A stretch of DNA of 64,000 nt from Zoroaster sp. YZ-2022 (lineage: Eukaryota; Echinodermata; Asteroidea; Forcipulatida; Zoroasteridae): assembly GCA_029582265.1 (NCBI GenBank), contig CM055823.1, positions 18,624,093 to 18,688,092 of the forward strand. The letters are read 5' to 3'. Each line of letters starts with the position of its first letter. Position 1 is the stretch's first letter. Below are positions 32,091 through 44,539 of the stretch, piece after piece. The notes under the pieces are model-generated. The model did not search any database. It was not told the DNA's origin and saw only the letters and a list, made by a program, of their open reading frames with translations. Made by a program: the position numbers and the translations under genes.

Positions 32091-32342
32091 CTACATCGTC
32101 TTCGTTCTCGTTTTCTCCGGCTGTGGCTGTGGCTGCAGCAGCGAGTGCCTCCAATCGCTATGGGTTCTGCTGCACGAATCCTTGACGGGACTGCATGACT
32201 CGTCACTTTCGTCGCCCTTTTTCTCTTCTGTAGAACTCCCTCTGGTGCTAGAATCATCGTTACTATCATCAGAATTACTGAAAGGGAACACTTCTTTCTC
32301 GTCAACGTTATATTCCGCCCATGATTTGCTACTTTCCGACAT
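32091..32342 (-). CDS. Small acidic Ser-rich ORF, 83 aa, unrecognised
   Basis: The ATG has a good context (GAAAATGTCG). The product begins MSESSKSWAEYNVDEKEV and continues through an acidic Ser-rich stretch (SNSDDSNDDSSTRGSSTEEK). A CRE-like TGACGTC lies about 90 bases upstream. The C-terminal 24 codons may be out of frame: another frame there reads EALAAAATATAGENENEDDV and ends DF-stop, which looks more protein-like, so a 1-base shift or splice near 32160 is possible. It lies past the last LRR exon in the same direction, so a shared gene is possible but unproven. The antisense frame at 32002-32433 is judged a shadow. Confidence 0.4.
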   Translation of the reverse strand: MSESSKSWAEYNVDEKEVFPFSNSDDSNDDSSTRGSSTEEKKGDESDESCSPVKDSCSRTHSDWRHSLLQPQPQPEKTRTKTM

Positions 32343-32439
32343 TTTCAGAGCTTTTTGCTCACACGATCTATGCAACTTGCATAGTATAGTACGGCTCATC
32401 AGCAACTCGCTTTACGAGAGGGCCCCTCAATAGACGTCA

Positions 32440-33560
32440 TCAAATGAAAAATAAATATATGCATGAGACTGACAACGCGGGGATTTTGCAAAACACGCTG
32501 TGAGGAGCCGCGGAACACTGGTCAAATTGATTATTTTTATTATTATTTTTTTTTTCTACATTAAGTGAATGAATCATCTTTATTGAATAGTAACTTAAAT
32601 TTAGTGAGAATTAGCCGTACCCAGTGCTGTTCGAGTGTGGTTTAAACGCAATGGTTGACATTATTAGATTCACAGAAAGAATTGGAATTGGTCACATGAC
32701 TAAATTTTCTCCCGTTTGAAAGTTGACAACAAACCCTAAAACAAATAATTATTCAATGTATCAGAAATCTGGTATTCGCCACCAAAAACCATAGAAATTC
32801 AATGATACCATGACACCATGAAGACCCAAAGTCGTTTGGATATGAGGGGGTTGAGGTGTTCTAAAGCTAAAGAAATACATTTTGAACGTGATCGGTCGAA
32901 GCGTTCTGATGGAGATTTTATAAATAAATATCACAATGGGAGGTAAATATAGACAAGATAAAGGACTAAATAGGCCTACAAGATAACGGGCTAAATAGGC
33001 CTACAAGATAACGGGCTAAATAGGCCTACAAGATAACGGGCTAAATACAGACAAGATAAAGTGTTAATATCAGTCTTAACAAATATACAACACAACAAGA
33101 ATAACCAAAGATACCCTTATTAGCTTAAAGATGTCTCACTCATTGGAGAAAATGAACCAACAAAAATCCCTGAAGGATTAGCACCAGTAAAACTCAAAAC
33201 CCATATTAATAAAAGGCGGTACCCTGCGTTTTAATCCTCAGGCTGCACGTGACCACACAATTTATTATATGTAACGGACCGAGGGCGTGGTCAGTCTTCC
33301 GATTGGCCAGAATCAAGTACATTTGAAACATTGATTTTATTTACAGTTTCCGACATCCGAATTTCATCAATTTAGTATTTTCGCTTAACAACAATATTAT
33401 CTTTCAAAATTCATTAACTTTATTAATTTTATTTTGTGTGTCGTCTTATCAAAACACGTGCGATACATCTTCCAGTCACACGTCGCATGCATTGTTCTCA
33501 TTCAAGGCAAAGGAAGTTTCTTATGAATTAGTATTAACCGTGTCTGAGCGGTTTCATCAT
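32440..33560. repeat. Intergenic, with a 25-bp tandem repeat
   Basis: GGGCTAAATAGGCCTACAAG plus ATAAC repeats about three and a half times at about 32964-33052. No coding signal elsewhere. Confidence 0.7.
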
Positions 33561-33568
33561 TCACTTAC

Positions 33569-33646
33569 AGGTTGTTGAGGTTCACAAGGTCATTTAGAGC
33601 TCCATCTTGGACATCAATTGGGTCATCATCAGTGGATGTTTTAAGT
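33569..33646 (-). CDS. LRR exon E (78 bp)
   Basis: Minus strand. Acceptor TACTGATCAG, donor GTAAGTGAAT. In the common phase it reads DPIDVQDGALNDLVNLNN then L across the junction, an LRR with the GAL.DL.NL pattern. It is two codons longer than the 72-bp exons and its acceptor tract is weak. It is the most downstream LRR exon seen. Confidence 0.6.
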
Positions 33647-33798
33647 CTGATCAGTACCCTGGTAAATAAACAATGTAAAATAACGAACATTTACTCATCC
33701 AAACCTAATTTAAGACAGAGAAAATTAAAGATGTCATGCAATGTGTTGATTAATTACGTCTGTTGCCCGTTTTTAACCACACTTCACCACATATCAAA

Positions 33799-33917
33799 CC
33801 CAACTGGGTTTGAAATAGGCACACAACGTTATTTCAACGTTGAATGTTGTTTGAAATGACGTCACGACGTCGAAAAAACAACATTCAACGTTGAAATAAC
33901 ATTGTGTGCCCACTGGG
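33799..33917. mobile_element. Palindromic MITE-like element
   Basis: Arms at about 33819-33852 and 33877-33909 (CACACAACGTTATTTCAACG and its near complement) surround a short centre GACGTCACGACGTC. CCCAACTGGG and CCCACTGGG mark the ends. It sits in the intron between LRR exons D and E. Superfamily not determined. Confidence 0.7.
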
Positions 33918-33963
33918 AAATATGCCGACAACTATTATCAAAAAGAGAAGAACAGTGTCTTAC

Positions 33964-34035
33964 AGGGTTCTTAGTTGCGTAAGTCCATCGAAGGCCCTGC
34001 TATGTATGATATTGAGTGGATTATTCCTGACATCC
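33964..34035 (-). CDS. LRR exon D (72 bp)
   Basis: Minus strand. Acceptor TTTGTTTATTCAAAG, donor GTAAGACA. In the shared phase it reads DVRNNPLNIIHSRAFDGLTQ then LRT with L across the junction. The consensus LxxNxLxxI...AFxGLxxL is clear. Exactly 72 bp, one repeat per exon, as in Slit, LGR, LRIG and peroxidasin-type genes. Confidence 0.75.
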
Positions 34036-34429
34036 CTTTGAATAAACAAACAATATTAATTTAATACATGCGTCCGGGTAGATCCAGAAATCAGATGATG
34101 GAAGGTACTGAATTTTGTGTTGGAGGAAAATTTTACAAAACTGGAACGCCTCTTAATCACTTCAAATAGGTGGGTTTGGTGGGTCGGCGTTTTTTATTAC
34201 CTCCACCAATGTAAGTTGGGCGGAGCATTCACTCCTGTGTGTAGGGTGTGGGGGTGTACTTGTAGGAGGCCACTTGAGGGGTACTGACACAATGGGGACA
34301 ATGGTATCCCACAAATTTTTCTTTGTTTCCGTGTACCCCACAAGATAAATTCTAAATAAAAGGGACAGTAGGAGCACAATGGTAGTACCACACAAACTGC
34401 ATATGCAAGTTTGTGTGTGTGTGTTTGGG

Positions 34430-35020
34430 GGGGGGGGGTATTAAATTCTGTACAAGATATCTCAAAACCTTTTCCACGAATTCGGATGAAATTTGCAGAA
34501 TTTTGTTAGTATTCTACATGGATCAATCGACTAGATTTTGATGAAGATCCGATTTCAGGAAGTAGAACCGATAGGGGTGCACTACTGACATATTTACTTT
34601 ATAACCTTGTTTTCGTCAATTTTCAAAAATCGTTGGCTCAGCGGGTTACATGTACGGCTGTCATGTCCGAGACCCCCGATCAAATTCTGGGGATTTTACT
34701 TATTTACTTATTTATTTGTACAAATTTATCTACGAGTACAGCATAATCAAATAAGGTAATTGACGACTTCTATGATTTTTTTCTCTGAAATTCTGCTAAC
34801 ATTGCTTTCCTAGTTTGTTATTATGTTTTTCGTTAGTATCTACGTCCCAATGCTGCACACATTGCATCGATGTTTTTAGCATATTTTGTTTGTTTGTTTG
34901 TTTGTTTGTTGGGGTGTTTGTTTGTTTGTTTGTTGGGGTGTTTGTTTGTTTGTTTGTTTGTTTGTTGGGGTGTTGGGGTGTTTGTTTGTTTGTTTGTTTC
35001 TTAGACTTGGCGCGCGATAA
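34430..35020. repeat. Simple repeats: G-run and (GTTT)n with GGGGT interruptions
   Basis: A GT/G tract lies at 34412-34440. A (TGTT)n tract at about 34884-35000 is broken three times by GGGGTG. The open frames across it are compositional. Confidence 0.85.
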
Positions 35021-37235
35021 CTCGTAAAAGATAATAACAATAAATCTTAAATAATTATTAATCCCATAGGGCCTGTGCTTTGTTGCGTTCTCGCATTCCA
35101 GGTGGAGGGCGACATATTTCCCCCTCTCTGATATTGTTCTTGACACCTCGCCTAGCGGGGGATGTGGTCTGGAACAAAATTGATTAATTGACATTTAAAA
35201 AAATCCTGTATGGCAGCTGCCGTTGGGGAAGGGGTACTACTCTAATTTGTTTAAATGTTTTGTCAAAAAATGTATTTCTCTAATATTTTCCTGCACGTAT
35301 CAGTTGGTCTTAGAATTTGGCACAAATATCGTCTTGAATAAAATAACATGACGGCAGTTATGAACTTAAGTCACACTTATCAAGATTGTGGGTAAATTTG
35401 AGCCAAATCCAAAATTATCAATACTTCATCCAAAATTTAAATAATTGTCAATAAAACCACGCCAGTTGTACTTCACCTTCGTAGTTAGGCCTGTATATGT
35501 ATGTAATTCACTCAATCGTTGAGCAAGAAAATTCCTCAAAAACGTGATACATAAATTTGAACATTAATAGAAAATGATTTTGCATTTTAACATAACGCCA
35601 CGGCCATATTGGATTCCCAAAATGTACTAGAAGTGGTCACATGATATAATTTAAATCAATTCGGCAATAAGAAGTTGACAATAAATCGCAAACACATATT
35701 ATTTAATGTTAATTTTACAATATCAGAAGCCCAGATTTTCCAATGGATTTACCAGTGAACAAAATGAAATTTAATTGCACCTACATGTATGTTAAATTAA
35801 CAGCTGCCATAAAAACAATGAGCATACCAAATCGAAATGGATTATTTTGATACGAGGGAATGGGGGTCATGTAGAATAGTTAGGAAATGAAATGTAGTAA
35901 AATGGAACAACAATAACTTCAACGAGTGTTTGTTTGTAAAGTAATTCAGAAGGTCCGTTTTACCCGAATGCTAAATAAGGGAAAACGGACCACTTTGTGA
36001 CTGGTACTTTTTAATATTTTAACTACTCTTTTGAGTGGCATCAATACTTTCCAAGGAAAAATGCCGAGAATTGCATTCTGAATGCACAATAAACTCATCC
36101 CTTTAAACCACCATCCACTTGCCATCCAAAAACTGGAAATGCTGGAAAACTACTTGTCGTCATCGTCATCATCATCATTTGGAAAAAGTACATTTTTGAA
36201 AATAAAATTACAATAAACATCGATAGACAACACTTGATTACATCGAATTTGTCAAAAGGTTTGTTGTCCTACAGCCCTCCATTGACAAGTGTGACACAGT
36301 GGGACAGATTGTAAATTAGTTTAAAACGTTTTTATTTATTTTAAATATTACATGGGTATTTTTACTTTTATGATTCAAGACAATGGGTCTGTACAAATGT
36401 TTCTGATTATATTGTGTCGTATATAGAAAAAAATTGAAAATACAGACATATAGACCTATTGTTTTGTGTCTTGAGTGGATTTTTTTAAATTAAAAAAAAA
36501 ATGTTTCAAATTTTACACGACGCAGGGAGCCTTCCAGAGGCGTTACGGATACCAGTCTAACATGAGTGCGTAGTGTCTTCACATGTGCTGTAATAATATA
36601 CAATCACCGTCTTCCAACTCGATTCCCCGAAAGAACAAAGCAAACAAAGGTGTTCATCGCTTGATAGCATGCCTTTTTAACCAATTGTCTGCCATCATTG
36701 TTGCCACTATAAACAGTTCGCAATGTGTGTACGCACGACTTACGTAATAAACATGTACTTGCAAGCCCCGATCAACACGCAGCGTACGCCTCCATTGAAT
36801 CAGAACATACCAGCGGACAACCGCAGGCGTTATTTGTGAAATAAAAATTATTGAGTATGTTACGGTATTTAGAACCAAAAAAGAAAGACTGTTGACATTA
36901 AAACATGACACAGAGTACCACATAAACACAAGTTATCCTAAAATCTTAAGGTCTACGTCACAGATTATATGGAAGGAAGAATGGGAGGAGCGCGGCGCCC
37001 CCTAAATTTAGAATGTAACTTTTTAATTGTACAAATGGACGCCGAAAAAATGGACAAAGAGCAAATATATTCTCCAATAGGCATACTTTTCACACTGTTA
37101 AAACGGTCTATTTTATAGACCCTTTAATTTGTTTCCTTTCTTTTTTTATTTATTAATTTTTTTTGGTGAGACTTAATGTCAGTAGAAATCGGTGCCTCGA
37201 TGCTCACGATTGAAATAAATGGCATGAATACTTAC
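35020..37235. other. Intron or intergenic DNA, no exon recognised
   Basis: AT-rich. Parts echo the intronic sequence around other LRR exons. The minus-strand open frame at 36654-36929 shows no domain. Confidence 0.4.
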
Positions 37236-37307
37236 AAATATTTGAGATTTTGTAGACCATAAAATGTTCTTGGAGCAATTGCACTGATTTTGTTGTTTTG
37301 CAGCAAT
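37236..37307 (-). CDS. LRR exon C (72 bp)
   Basis: Minus strand. Acceptor TTTGTTCCATCTTAG, donor GTAAGTATTC. Reads LLQNNKISAIAPRTFYGLQN then LKY, phase 2 in and out. The 3' half (TATGGTCTACAAAATCT) is nearly identical to exons A and B, so these are recent duplicates. Confidence 0.8.
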
Positions 37308-38685
37308 CTAAGATGGAACAAAGTATAGGGTTAAATCAAAGTCCGGTAAAATTGTTATTTTGACCAATGTTTTTAGATTTTCCTGACAGCATAATTAGTG
37401 AAATTTACAACTGAATCTCAAAATATTTGTTATTGACCTTACGTTTCGAACCTATAGCAGGTTCTTTCTCAAAGAAAAAATGGGACAGGATTATACATAC
37501 ATATACATAAACACAAGAGTGAGCAGAAGTTAGTCAGGTGTGAAATGAACACAAAATAAAGATATAAAAAGCAGAGTCATGTACGTCCTGGGACTGGACA
37601 AAAGAGGAATTACACATGAATAGAAGTATCAGTAGTTTTTGGCTAGAAGACTAGATTATCAGATAAGTGAAAAGCAATGAGTCAGACACGGGAGGGAGTA
37701 AAACAACAGACAAAATAAATGTAAAATAAATGTAAAGTAAATGTAAATATGTCTGTGGAGAAAGAAAAAGGAGAAAAATGGGAAAATTAGTCACATTCCC
37801 TTCCTGTATATTGAGACCAGGTATCAATACGCCTGATCCACATCTTTTCTCTGCTAAAACGGCCGATTCCCCGCGGTTACCAAGCGCCTCAAAGCCCTGC
37901 AAAATTATGTCAAAAAGTATGAAAAATGTTTCCGCCTGTAGCTCATTAGGCCTATATAGAAAATAAAATAAAGAAGTATGGTTACAAAACATCGTTGTAC
38001 ACCGTATATCCATCAATGTTCTCAGATTTTCCTGAAATCATACTTTGTGAAACGTTGTCGTGGTATCAAAGGAGTTGAACAATTCTGCCTGAGTGAAAAT
38101 GCATATAAATATTTCGATCGACAGGAATTACGAACTTCGTACTCCCTCCCATTTTGTTTCGTCGTCGGGCATAAGTATGGTTAACAACATTGAATTGAAA
38201 CAAAAATACATTGGTGATAGTTATCAATTTTCTTATATTTTCAAGAAAGCATAGTGTGCGAAACGCTGCATTTTTGCCGAAATTCACCGGGAAAACCTAT
38301 AAAAACCGATTTGTTTAAATGTTGGTGTCTTACCGAGACAGTAGTGAAAATTCATACATATTTTTCGATCGGCAAAGATGAATATCACACGTTTTTAAAT
38401 TTGTTTCGCTGTTAATCGTAATATCATTCAAGAGGAATCCGTATAATAATTATTATTACTATTTTGTTAAATTCCAAAGTATTTCTTAATACAATAAATT
38501 AATAATATTTGTTGAAATCGCATTTCGATATACAATCGAAACAGTGAAAAATGCAAACATATATTTCAATCGGCAAACATGAACTACGCATTTCAACTAA
38601 TTTGTTTGCAGTGGGACGTAACTTCATTCAAAAGTAATCGGTGGCTCGATGCTTCGTGATTGAAATTCGTGGCATAAATACTTAC
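37308..38685. other. Duplicated intron between LRR exons B and C
   Basis: The stretch after exon C (37325-37420, AATGTTTTTAGATTTTCCTGA) recurs near 38020, 38220, 39860, 51520 and 59430. The intron was copied along with the exon. No other feature. Confidence 0.6.
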
Positions 38686-38757
38686 AAGATTTCAAGATTT
38701 TGTAGACCATCAAATGTTCCAGGTTCAATTTTACTGATTTTGTTGTCATAGAGATAC
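38686..38757 (-). CDS. LRR exon B (72 bp)
   Basis: Minus strand. Acceptor TTGTTTTCCATCTTAG, donor GTAAGTATTT. Reads YLYDNKISKIEPGTFDGLQN then LEI, with L formed across each junction. This is the best-matching LRR consensus in the set. Confidence 0.8.
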
Positions 38758-39950
38758 CTAAGATGGAAAACAAAGAAGGGTTAAAAATCCATCTCAGCAG
38801 AGAAAAGATGTGGATCAGGCGTATCCACACCATTGACCCCATGGTCTCAACATGCAGAAAGGGAATGACTAATTTTACTATTTCCCCACAGATATTTAAC
38901 ACTATTTTGTTTTACATATGTTTTGGTTGTTAGTCCATTTGGCTGCTTTGTTTATCTCTCCATGACTGACTATTTCATGTTTACTCATCCTTGTTTTCTT
39001 CTTTCAGTCATAAACTCCCACTCTCCCTGCACCCTCGTCTATTCACGTTTAATCCATCCTTTGCCCGGTCCTAGGACCAGTACATGACTCTGCTTCTTGT
39101 ACTCTCATCTTTTGTGTTCCTTTCACCCCTTACTAACTTCTGACCTTTCTTGTGTTGAAGTCTGTGTGAATGTCTGTCCATTCGTCCATTTTGCCAATAA
39201 CTACTATTTTGCAGTTCACAAAATGTTGTTAGATTTTCCTTAAATCGTTCAAATACTGTCAAAAAGTATTCTGCCAGAAATTAATTAAACGGGAAAAAAA
39301 TCTAAACGGAAATGCAATAGACAGCACTAAAGATTTATCAACATTCTAAACAGCAAGAAACTTTTTTGTTTTCAATTTTGGTATTAAATGTATTGTGTTA
39401 TTGGAATTATTTTGGAATATCAGTATAAGAGAACCATACAATGTAACCATGGCTAGGTTCGGGAACTGTCCGGCCGACGACGACTACACTGGTTTTTTTT
39501 GCCCATCGGTATGCGCGCGCATCATGTTTTGGTTTAGATGTGACGTCACCGGCCACAACGTCTGTACAACGTTCGATTCATAATTGGTAAAGTCGGGGCC
39601 TTCATCCTGTGTGCACAGTGTGTGATGCGTAATACTTGAACATTTTTTCCTGCAGCCTCAAAGTGGGACCAAATTTTTTCATCTTCAAAATTCTAAATTA
39701 GGGTATCTGGGAGAACAGGTCCCCGCCATAGTTACGCCACTGCTTGCAGTTAGTTTCCCAAATAGTTAGCATGCATACAAATATTTCTATGAACAAAAAT
39801 GAACTTCGTATTTTTCTAATTTGTATTTAAACAAAATAAATTATCTATCAATGTTCCCAGATTCTTCAGAAAGCAAAATTGTGAAACACTGTCATGGTGT
39901 CATATAACCTGACAAATTATCCTGTCCGAGGTTCCCTTAATATCAGTACA
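38758..39950. other. Intronic DNA of the LRR locus
   Basis: Includes another copy of the intronic repeat near 39830-39960. A plus-strand ORF at 39395-39583 has a fair ATG context (ACCATGG) and several Cys, but no recognised domain, and is left as uncertain. Confidence 0.4.
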
Positions 39951-40222
39951 TAGTATTTAAGTGCATCGACATAAAAAGAGTTCGTTGGCATACTAGTTTA
40001 TCTAAAACTAGCACTCCGATTCTATGCCCTTTTGATCGTGATGATATTGTCCAGTTAAGGTTGATAATTTATAAAAATTCCCAGGTATTATTTATTGCAA
40101 ATTGTATGCAGGCCTTTTAGACAAGGTCGAGTAGCATGCATGCATGAAGGAACCATTAATAGTGCAAATTACAATATCATTAATTGTGTACATTTGTGTT
40201 ACTTTATTATTTGTTTTGGTAG

Positions 40223-40276
40223 GAAGAAGATTCTCAAGTCCAAAGAACTGAATCAGCAAAACGTACGATGCACTCG
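40223..40276 (+). pseudogene. Paralogue of the 54-bp exon at 15701
   Basis: Acceptor TTTGTTTTGGTAG and donor GTAAGTTT kept; reads EEDSQVQRTESAKRTMHS, still open. No partner to the 13025 exon was found upstream, so it may be an orphan exon in a partial gene copy. Confidence 0.45.
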
Positions 40277-40444
40277 GTAAGTTTATCACATGATACTAAG
40301 ACTGACTGTGGTCAGTTTTGGTATTAAGGGAAATTACTGCATGCTCATCATAGACATATATACTACTATAGCTGAGTGAGCTGCAGTGAAGCCTTTCAAA
40401 TTCAGCATTTGTACAGGGGTTCTGCATTGGTTATATATAATAAT

Positions 40445-41035
40445 GTTAATCAATTGATTTAATTTTGCCCTACACCGACGTGTGTATAGCACTGCATACT
40501 CAGTGCTTTCCGAGTGTCTGTGAAAAAACTACACAAGCGACTCGGGTGGGATTCGAACCCACGACCTCCTGCTTACTAGTGCAGACGTCTTAACCTCTCG
40601 ACCACCGAGCTTGCCCGATGACAATTGGCCGGCTAGAATCCCATATAGCAGCGTGTTCCGCGATATATACATAACAGCAAAAGAAACGTCACCCCTAAAT
40701 TTTGTTAAGTAATTATATTATTAAACATAATAAATATACAATGTTTGCCACATTGTGTTAGTGTTACACTCCATACTCATAATATTCTTCATTAAACAAT
40801 GAAAATAATAAATATTTTAGGGGTGACGTTTCTTTTGCTGTTATGTATATATATGTTGGTTAAATTCTTGCGTCAGGAGTTAAACAATTGATTTAATTTT
40901 GCCCTACACCGACGTGTGTACAGCACTGCATGCTCAGTGCTTTCCGAGTGTCTGTGAAAAAAATACACAGGCTACTTGGGCGGGAATCCGCGGGATTCGA
41001 ACCCCGCCCGAGTCGCCTGTGTAGTTTTTGTTTGT
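40445..41035 (-). mobile_element. Two copies of a tRNA-derived SINE, one with an intact-looking head
   Basis: On the minus strand, 40620-40535 contains TCGGTGGTCGAGAGGTTAAG and GTGGGTTCGAATCCC, good A- and B-boxes, followed by the body shared by both copies (GTGTAGGGCAAAATTAAATC, inverse of 40455 and 40890). The second copy (40880-41035) has a rearranged head. A MITE (40670-40845) lies between them. Confidence 0.75.
40670..40845. mobile_element. 176-bp MITE sharing termini with the Tc1 element at 56160
   Basis: TIRs of about 30 bp: CATAACAGCAAAAGAAACGT at the left and its exact complement at the right, with TA on both sides. The AACAGCAAAAGAAACG core matches the right TIR of the Tc1 element (57698 inward: CTGAACAGCAAAAGAAACGC). 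The Tc1 transposase family is therefore the likely mover. Confidence 0.85.
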
Positions 41036-42236
41036 TTGGCCGAATCATACATTATGTTAATTACTTTAATTATTTGTTGTATTTATGTAAATTGATGTGA
41101 TGTGTAATTTGTAATTAAATATTGATTAATATTTTTTATATATTGTCGTCTTGCTTTGTTATTGCTGGTTTGTTGGGTATTTGTTAGTTGGTTTTTATAT
41201 CGATTTGCATATCTTTTCTCTGCCGTGTGTAACAATTAAGTTCACATGTAACAGCATTTTATATCGGCATCATTGGGTCGATCTTAACCCAACTTGAGGC
41301 TGGCAAAGCTTGAATATGAGCATGCAATAATGCTTTTCATGAACATGAGGAAATATAAATTATTGAAGCTTCTGACCATAGTTTAAAGCTAGGTTTAGAT
41401 GGCATTTAATCTATTCATCCATGTTATGATGTACAGTTGTACCAAGCAGCTCTAGTTGTCAAAATGATGTGATATTTGTCTGCATAAATTGCACGTAATT
41501 AGATTCATTGGATATCCTATATTTATCAATGATGCTCTTTTTAAGTCCTTCACAATATTGAATTAGAGCTTGCTATACTGGAACTGTATTTGCACCATTT
41601 TATTTATTTGTTTATTTGTTTATTTAAAGTTAAGTCAACATGAATCAACAAGTGATTTGAACAGTTGTTTCAAAGCACAAGAAATAATTAGTTTATCTTA
41701 ATTTTTGATGTCGATCTGTACAAAATGGTATTGGTATTTTCCCCAATGAAAATTACCAGGAATTAATTTTTTTTAGTGTTTTTCCCTTTTAGAGAATTTT
41801 CGTGTTAAAGAGAAGGTACAACATTGGAAACTTACATTCAATTCAACCTTCTAGTTTTCATGAATTAATCATTAAACTAATGTGTAAAATTTGTGTCACA
41901 ATAGATAGTTTTGTTTATGTTTTACACAATACTTTTGTGAATTCTCCTAAATGAAAGCACTTGATTGATTGATAACTGTGCCAACTTAACACCAAGTATA
42001 TGTTGTTGATTTCCCTTTAAGCAATTTTAAAACAGTATTTTATCATCTTGCAGTTATAATAATTATAAAGATGAAGACATGTATGTAATGTGCTAAATTG
42101 ATGTACAATCATTATGCTATGACAGTCTAATCAGTCTAATCTAATAAAATGAAATTCTTGTAACACATTTTGTTTTATTTGTATAATTATTTAATTTTTT
42201 GCAGAGCCAGGAGAAACCCTGACATCTTATTAAAGG

Positions 42237-44372
42237 CAGGCCTCCCAGCGAAACCTATAAAACCTATAAAAACCTACATTTCAAAATTGGAACCTTTTAT
42301 TTCCCACCCCCAAGAAAAAATGTATTAACCTATAAAGACCTTTATGTTTAATCTCCTGCAACACATTTTCAACTTCCTCATAAAATCCTCATGGCTTTGA
42401 AGAAAAATTACTTCCTAAGTACATGTATAAAGATATGAAGCCAAACTGTAACATGTGTACCACTCTATAGATTTTCTTAAGTGTTTCAGATCCAGGCATC
42501 TTACATAGCTTCTAGTGTTGTATCTCAGACAGTCCACAACATGCACATACATGCTGGACATCATACTGCAGTAACACTGATTTTGATGGAAGAGTGCAAG
42601 AAGAATTACATGTGAGTATAAATCAATCACTTCATCGATTACAATCCCCAATGATGTAAACTGAGGGCACTTGCATACATGTATTTTGTCAAGGCAAAAT
42701 CATGTATGCACCGTAGCGTTTCCAGTCTTTTAGCTTCTTTCTAGTAGCATACTGCTTTACCTTGTACTGTACATTATACATATCATGAACTTAACATTAT
42801 TTCAATGCATAATGTAATATTATAATGTTTTTTAATGTGAAAGATCATTGCTGGTTATGAGAAGGCTACAAAGAAAATGAGAAAGCAGTTCAATCCATGA
42901 TGTAAATCTGATTGAATACATGTACATGTAACATTAAGTGTTAAAGGAACGTGTTAAAAAGAAAATCAACAAAAAGAGTTAGCTTCTATTAAAATAATAA
43001 TTTCTATTTTAAATTAAAGTAAGTTATCATGTATGTAACTTATGTCTTGTAAATCTGACCTTACTATGAAGTAAGTTTTATTACATTATGTATTTAACCT
43101 TAATGTTATGAGATATTAGTATTTTTTCACCACGTCCCTTGAAAAGCTCTGTATGTTGGACTAGCAGAAATAAGCTGCACTGTTTCCAGTCTTGCTAAAT
43201 TTATTTGGCATACAAGCAAAACTGCGTTTACTGTTTTCAGAGTCTGTTTTTGCCCGTCTTATTTCCAAAGTATTTCAACAGTGCATTGACACTATAATAG
43301 TATTATTAAAAAAGAATTGTTCAAGTTTGGTCTACTTGATGTATCCCAGCTGTCCATATAGATCAGACAGTAAAGTGATAAATTAAGTGTTTTGTTTGGG
43401 TTCTTGTATACATGTAGTTACATGTTCAGTGTACAAGTATTACTAATCATCACATTACATGGTCTTACTGATGCTTACATGTTCAGTGTACAAGTATTAC
43501 TAATCATCACATTACACGGTCTTACTGATGCTTACATGTTCAGTGTACAAGTATTACTAATCATCACATTACATGGTCTAACTGATTCTTACATGTTCAG
43601 TGTACAAGTATTACTAATCATCACATTACATGGTCTTACTGATTCTTACATGTTCAGTGTACAAGTATTACTAATCATCACATTACATGGTCTTACTGAT
43701 GCTTACATGTTCAGTGTACAAGTATTACTAATCATCACATTACATGGTCTTACTGATGCTTCATGTTCAGTGTACAAGTATTACTAATCATCACATTACA
43801 TGGTCATACTGATGCTTACATGTTCAGTGTACTAATCATCACATTACATGGTCTTACTGATGCTTACATGTTCAGTGTACAAGTATTACTAATCATCACA
43901 TTACATGGTCATACTGATGCTTACATGTTCAGTGTACAAGTATTACTAATCATCACATTACATGGTCTTACTGATGCTTACATGTTCAGTGTACAAGTAT
44001 TACTAATCATCACATTACATGGTCTTACTGATGCTTACATGTTCAGTGTACAAGTATTACTCGTCATGCTACATTTGCTGATAGCAAAGTTTTTGTTTCC
44101 AATCAATTTTAGATGTACATGGTGGGTTTCACATGTTGAGGAAGACACTCAGAAGCTGTGTACTGTCGGACAGGGTATGGGGTAATGTACTTTGTTGTAC
44201 TCGTCAGAAGGTAGGCAATTTACCAAAAACGTGTTAATTAACACTGCATAATCACGGGAAATAACCTATAAAAGCCTATATTTTGGCATTTGGTAAACTT
44301 ATAATAACCTATATTTTACTTTTACATTTTTTAAAAATTCTATATTTAGTAGATTAGGCACTGGGAGGCCTG
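42237..44372. mobile_element. 2.1-kb non-autonomous DNA element with 6-bp TSD
   Basis: CAGGCCTCCCAG at 42237 and its exact complement at 44361-44372, directly flanked by TAAAGG on both sides (42231-42236, 44373-44378). AACCTATAAAAACC-type sequence lies near both ends. No transposase. The superfamily is not clear: a 6-bp target is unusual. It contains the 57-bp minisatellite. Confidence 0.75.
43422..44063 (+). repeat. Minisatellite, 57-bp unit, about 12 copies
   Basis: The unit starts TACATGTTCAGTGTACAAG and ends near GGTCTTACTGATGCT. One copy is short (43818-43862) and one has lost a base near 43761. 57 is a multiple of 3, so a repetitive hydrophobic frame (MFSVQVLLIITLHGLTDA) is open over the array; no start context or domain supports translation. 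Confidence 0.9.
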
Positions 44373-44539
44373 TAAAGGTGATCAAATATTAATTTTGACA
44401 GTTTACTGCAGGGTTAGGGTTATGTAAATTGTTTGGTCTACCTTAAGTGTTAATTAGTACAAATAGTGAACGTTGCATTACGGCATGATAATTTCCTGTA
44501 GGAAAATTGCCAAAAACACTTTATTTTAAATCCAGTTCG

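Noticed and set aside
34815..35194. Cys/Phe/Val-rich or Asn/Lys/Thr-rich proteins
   Set aside because: Translation of a (GTTT)n microsatellite.
40535..40620. Functional tRNA gene on the minus strand
   Set aside because: A- and B-boxes are good, but the acceptor stem pairs imperfectly and the same body follows as in the other copy, so it is a SINE head.
43392..44185. Long repetitive open frames (MFSVQVLLIITLHGLTDA units)
   Set aside because: The frame is open only because the unit is 57 bp; there is no start context, domain or codon bias, and it breaks at indels.
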